A DNA stretch of 64,000 nucleotides from Methylobacterium segetis (GTDB taxonomy: Bacteria; Pseudomonadota; Alphaproteobacteria; Rhizobiales; Beijerinckiaceae), in contig NZ_SMNT01000014.1 in the NCBI RefSeq assembly GCF_004348265.1, forward strand, positions 1 through 64,000. Direction: 5' to 3'. Under the pieces are notes generated by a model. The model ran no database searches. It saw only the letters and a program-made list of their open reading frames with translations, and was not told the DNA's origin. A program made the translations under genes and the position numbers. The stretch's first letter is position 1. Every line of letters begins with the position of its first letter. This document shows, in pieces, positions 61,597-64,000 of the stretch.

Positions 61597-64000
61597 GTGG
61601 CGCGCCGTGGAACCCGCACGGCGCGCCGAGCCGAACATCCGAGCAGATCGTCAACAACACCTCGATACGGTCGAACGCCGGGCGCGATTCCGTCATCGCG
61701 CTACCCGGCAGCACCCTGATCCACACGACGGTTGCAGATGATGCGCTTGCCACGCTGGCGACGATGCTTGCCGAGAGAATGGGCGTCGGTGCGCTGGCCG
61801 GCCTACCCATCATCGCCCCTAGCGACGGGCCGCCCTCGTCGGATCCGCTTGAGCACTGGCTCGACAAACAGATCGATCGGCTGCGCGATCGGGCTCGCGG
61901 GATTGATCCAGCCGAGGCTCTTCGGGAGTTCCAGCAGCTGCTGGAGGATCTGCCGCCCACTGCCAGCGGCACCATCCGCTTCCGCGTCAAGGCCAACATT
62001 GGACACAGGTATCTCGCACTCGACGACGGCGAAAGCGCAAGCAAGTGGCTTCTCGACGCATTCGATGAAGCCCCCATGGATCAGCGCGCCGTCGCCAATC
62101 GAGCGCTCGCCTACTTCGTGCGGGGGGAGGTCCGCGCGGCCTACGACTACGGTGCCGAGGCACTCACACAGGACGCAACGAACAAGACGCTTGCCTCGTA
62201 CCTACCTCAGTTCGCCGTCCTTCTCTCCGAGATCGAACGACCCTTGGCGGACATCCCCGAAAGCCTTCGGGGATGCGAGGAAGTCGCAGTCGCCGAGATC
62301 GCCTTCTATCGAGGGCGTGAGGCCGGCTCGATCTGGTGGGACTTGGCCCGGCGAGGGGCCGACCTCTTCCCCAACTCGAAACATATGGACTTCGTCCGAG
62401 CCCTGGCGGACCTCGACGAGATCAGCCGCGACGACCGGGTCCAGCGAACCCATCTGACGAGTGAGGACCAGCGCCGCCGACTGCAATCCGCAGCTGAGGT
62501 CTTCGACGCCTATTGGATGGAGAGGCGGACAAGCCTGGGAAGCCGCTTCGACGACGGCGTCCAAGGGCTGGTCGGCGCCATGATGGCCTATCACATCGTT
62601 CACGACACGGCGAAGGCGCTTGAGAGAGCGACCCTGATCGCAGATGCCGGCCTCGTCGAGCACAGCGTCCTGCATAACGCGGTTCTGGTCGCGCTTGCGA
62701 ACGGCGACATGAAGCTCGGGCGTCGCCTGATCGATCTCTCACCCGATGATCCCGACCTCGCCTTCCACGCCGGCTACCTCGACGTGCAGGACGGGCGATG
62801 GGACGTGGCAGCCGAGCGATTTGCCGGCGCCAACGTCCCGGATTTCGAGCGCGCCGTGGTGGACGCCGTCTGCCGGTTGGCCGCAGTGAAGGCTGGCTCT
62901 CCGGACGCACCAGCCCTCGCGGACATCATGGAAGATTTCTCCGCGAGCCCTCGAGCCTTGGTGCTTATTTCCCGCGTTGCGACGGAGAAAGGGCAAATTG
63001 AGATAGCCCGACAAGCCTACCTGAAGGCGCTAGCCTGCATCGATGACGATACACATCTCGCAGGCCGCCTGATGGTAGCGGGCGTGGCGTGGGACATCGG
63101 CAAGCCTTCCGAGGTCGTCGATTTGCTCGATGGACACCTTCCCGTTCGAGGTTACGAGCGGGAGAATGTTCGGTTGGCAGCCGCGCACGCGAACGAGCGT
63201 CCCCACCGCCCCCGCAACCTGCGCTTCTTCGCCAACTTGCCGGCCGAGATCCGTTCGCGGCCGGAGATCGCGCGGGCACACGCGAGCGTTCTTCTCGATG
63301 TAAACGAGGTCTCAGAGGCGCTGGCCCTCCTGCGGCGCCTGCACGCTGCCGACGTGCACGACAGCTACGTAACCCTCCGCCTCGTCGAGGCGATGCGGCG
63401 CTCCGGCCAGGTCAAGGCTGCCCGCAAGCTCGTGAGGTCCGCGTCACTGACCCGGAGGGAGGGTGCGCCGGAACACGCGATGATGCTGATCGCGCAGGCC
63501 GCCGCAGCTGGGAATCGCGATGGCGCCTACGCAGCCGCATACGATCTCGTCAGGAAGCATCCTGATCGGCCCGAGATCGCTATGAGCTATGTCGGCCTCG
63601 GCTTCGTCCGCAACGGCGGAGGACCCGGGGTCCGGCGCAAGGAGGCAGGCGAGGGGGCCTTTGTCGTGCTCGAAGGCCCGATGGGCGCGAGCAGGTCCTT
63701 CGCCATCGACGACGGGCCGGAGTTCTATGGCATCCCAGTCGAGACACCGGGCAGCCCCATCGCGAAGCTGGTCGCGGGCAAACGTCGAGGCGATACGTTC
63801 GAGATCCCGAAGATGGGAGCCGAGCCCGAGACCTGGAAGGTTGCGGCGGTACACGGAAAATACCTTCAGCTCCACCAGCGGATCTTGGAGGAATTCGAGA
63901 TCCGGTATCCCGGCGCGCCGGGATTGTCCCGGCTCGCCATGAAGGAAGGCGACGTCACGGAGGCATTGGCGATGGTCCGCCGGTCCGCGGAGCGGAATGC
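61593..64000 (+). CDS. TPR-like repeat protein with GreA C-terminal-type domain, 3' end beyond window
   Basis: The frame is open for 802 codons to the window edge. No ATG lies near its beginning. I propose the CTG at 61593, which overlaps the upstream stop as CTGA; the first in-frame ATG is at 61764, but the codons between have strong coding bias. Residues about 90-680 are helical TPR/SEL1-like repeats (NIGHRYLALDDGESASKWLL, HAGYLDVQDGRWDVAAERFA, RPEIARAHASVLLDVNEVSE). Residues about 700-760 (63690-63866) resemble the FKBP-like C-terminal domain of GreA: VETPGSPIAKLVAGKRRGDT aligns with E. coli GreA SPIARGLIGKEEDDV, followed by WKVAAVHGKYL. More repeats follow. The effector part, possibly a nuclease, is outside the window. 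Confidence 0.72.
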   Translation, partial: MSGAPWNPHGAPSRTSEQIVNNTSIRSNAGRDSVIALPGSTLIHTTVADDALATLATMLAERMGVGALAGLPIIAPSDGPPSSDPLEHWLDKQIDRLRDRARGIDPAEALREFQQLLEDLPPTASGTIRFRVKANIGHRYLALDDGESASKWLLDAFDEAPMDQRAVANRALAYFVRGEVRAAYDYGAEALTQDATNKTLASYLPQFAVLLSEIERPLADIPESLRGCEEVAVAEIAFYRGREAGSIWWDLARRGADLFPNSKHMDFVRALADLDEISRDDRVQRTHLTSEDQRRRLQSAAEVFDAYWMERRTSLGSRFDDGVQGLVGAMMAYHIVHDTAKALERATLIADAGLVEHSVLHNAVLVALANGDMKLGRRLIDLSPDDPDLAFHAGYLDVQDGRWDVAAERFAGANVPDFERAVVDAVCRLAAVKAGSPDAPALADIMEDFSASPRALVLISRVATEKGQIEIARQAYLKALACIDDDTHLAGRLMVAGVAWDIGKPSEVVDLLDGHLPVRGYERENVRLAAAHANERPHRPRNLRFFANLPAEIRSRPEIARAHASVLLDVNEVSEALALLRRLHAADVHDSYVTLRLVEAMRRSGQVKAARKLVRSASLTRREGAPEHAMMLIAQAAAAGNRDGAYAAAYDLVRKHPDRPEIAMSYVGLGFVRNGGGPGVRRKEAGEGAFVVLEGPMGASRSFAIDDGPEFYGIPVETPGSPIAKLVAGKRRGDTFEIPKMGAEPETWKVAAVHGKYLQLHQRILEEFEIRYPGAPGLSRLAMKEGDVTEALAMVRRSAERN

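Overview
The window is high-GC alphaproteobacterial DNA. Gene content (mesaconyl-CoA hydratase of the ethylmalonyl-CoA pathway, Rhizobiales-type kdp operon, secreted small proteins, WKEGRDP-type RTX protein) and codon use fit Methylobacterium or a close relative. That assignment is inferred from family knowledge, not from a database search.

Region 1 (about 1-41,680) reads as ordinary chromosome. It holds: the end of an NrfD-like membrane subunit; a Tat-exported fumarylacetoacetate-hydrolase-fold protein; a Crp/Fnr regulator; a ferredoxin/ferredoxin-reductase pair with a cytochrome P450 two genes further on; an RND efflux pump and its adaptor on the minus strand; an L,D-transpeptidase; a MarC protein; a TonB receptor/PepSY/DUF2946-like metal-uptake operon; a complete kdpFABCDE potassium operon with three extra members (a 27-aa leader peptide gene, a 58-aa membrane peptide gene between kdpA and kdpB, and a ptsN-like EIIA gene overlapping kdpE); a GAF-PAS-GGDEF-EAL protein; an EfeO/EfeB-like pair without EfeU; an OhrR-like regulator with a truncated haemoglobin; an RTX protein; a TauE/SafE permease; mcd; and yggT.

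Region 2 (41,681 to the window end) behaves as a genomic island. It starts at tRNA-Ala(CGC), which is followed directly by a tyrosine integrase. The island is a patchwork. A redox/detoxification part holds a flavin amine oxidase, a quinone oxidoreductase, an Old Yellow Enzyme with its divergent TetR regulator and twin operators, two ABM-domain proteins, a GlxA-type regulator and a FAD aromatic hydroxylase. Decay is plain: a frameshifted FUSC exporter gene, two broken LysR genes and a MarR gene beheaded by an IS481-type element. A serine recombinase, a DUF488-like protein and a 445-aa protein of unknown function follow.

The most interesting locus is at the right edge. A 154-aa protein (61,132-61,596) overlaps by four bases a long helical-repeat protein that runs off the window. 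The long protein carries a segment closely resembling the C-terminal domain of the transcription factor GreA. A small adaptor beside a TPR protein with a GreA/B-C domain matches the layout of predicted bacterial counter-invader systems, and its place in a tRNA-borne island supports a defence role. This is inference; the C-terminal effector, if any, lies outside the window.
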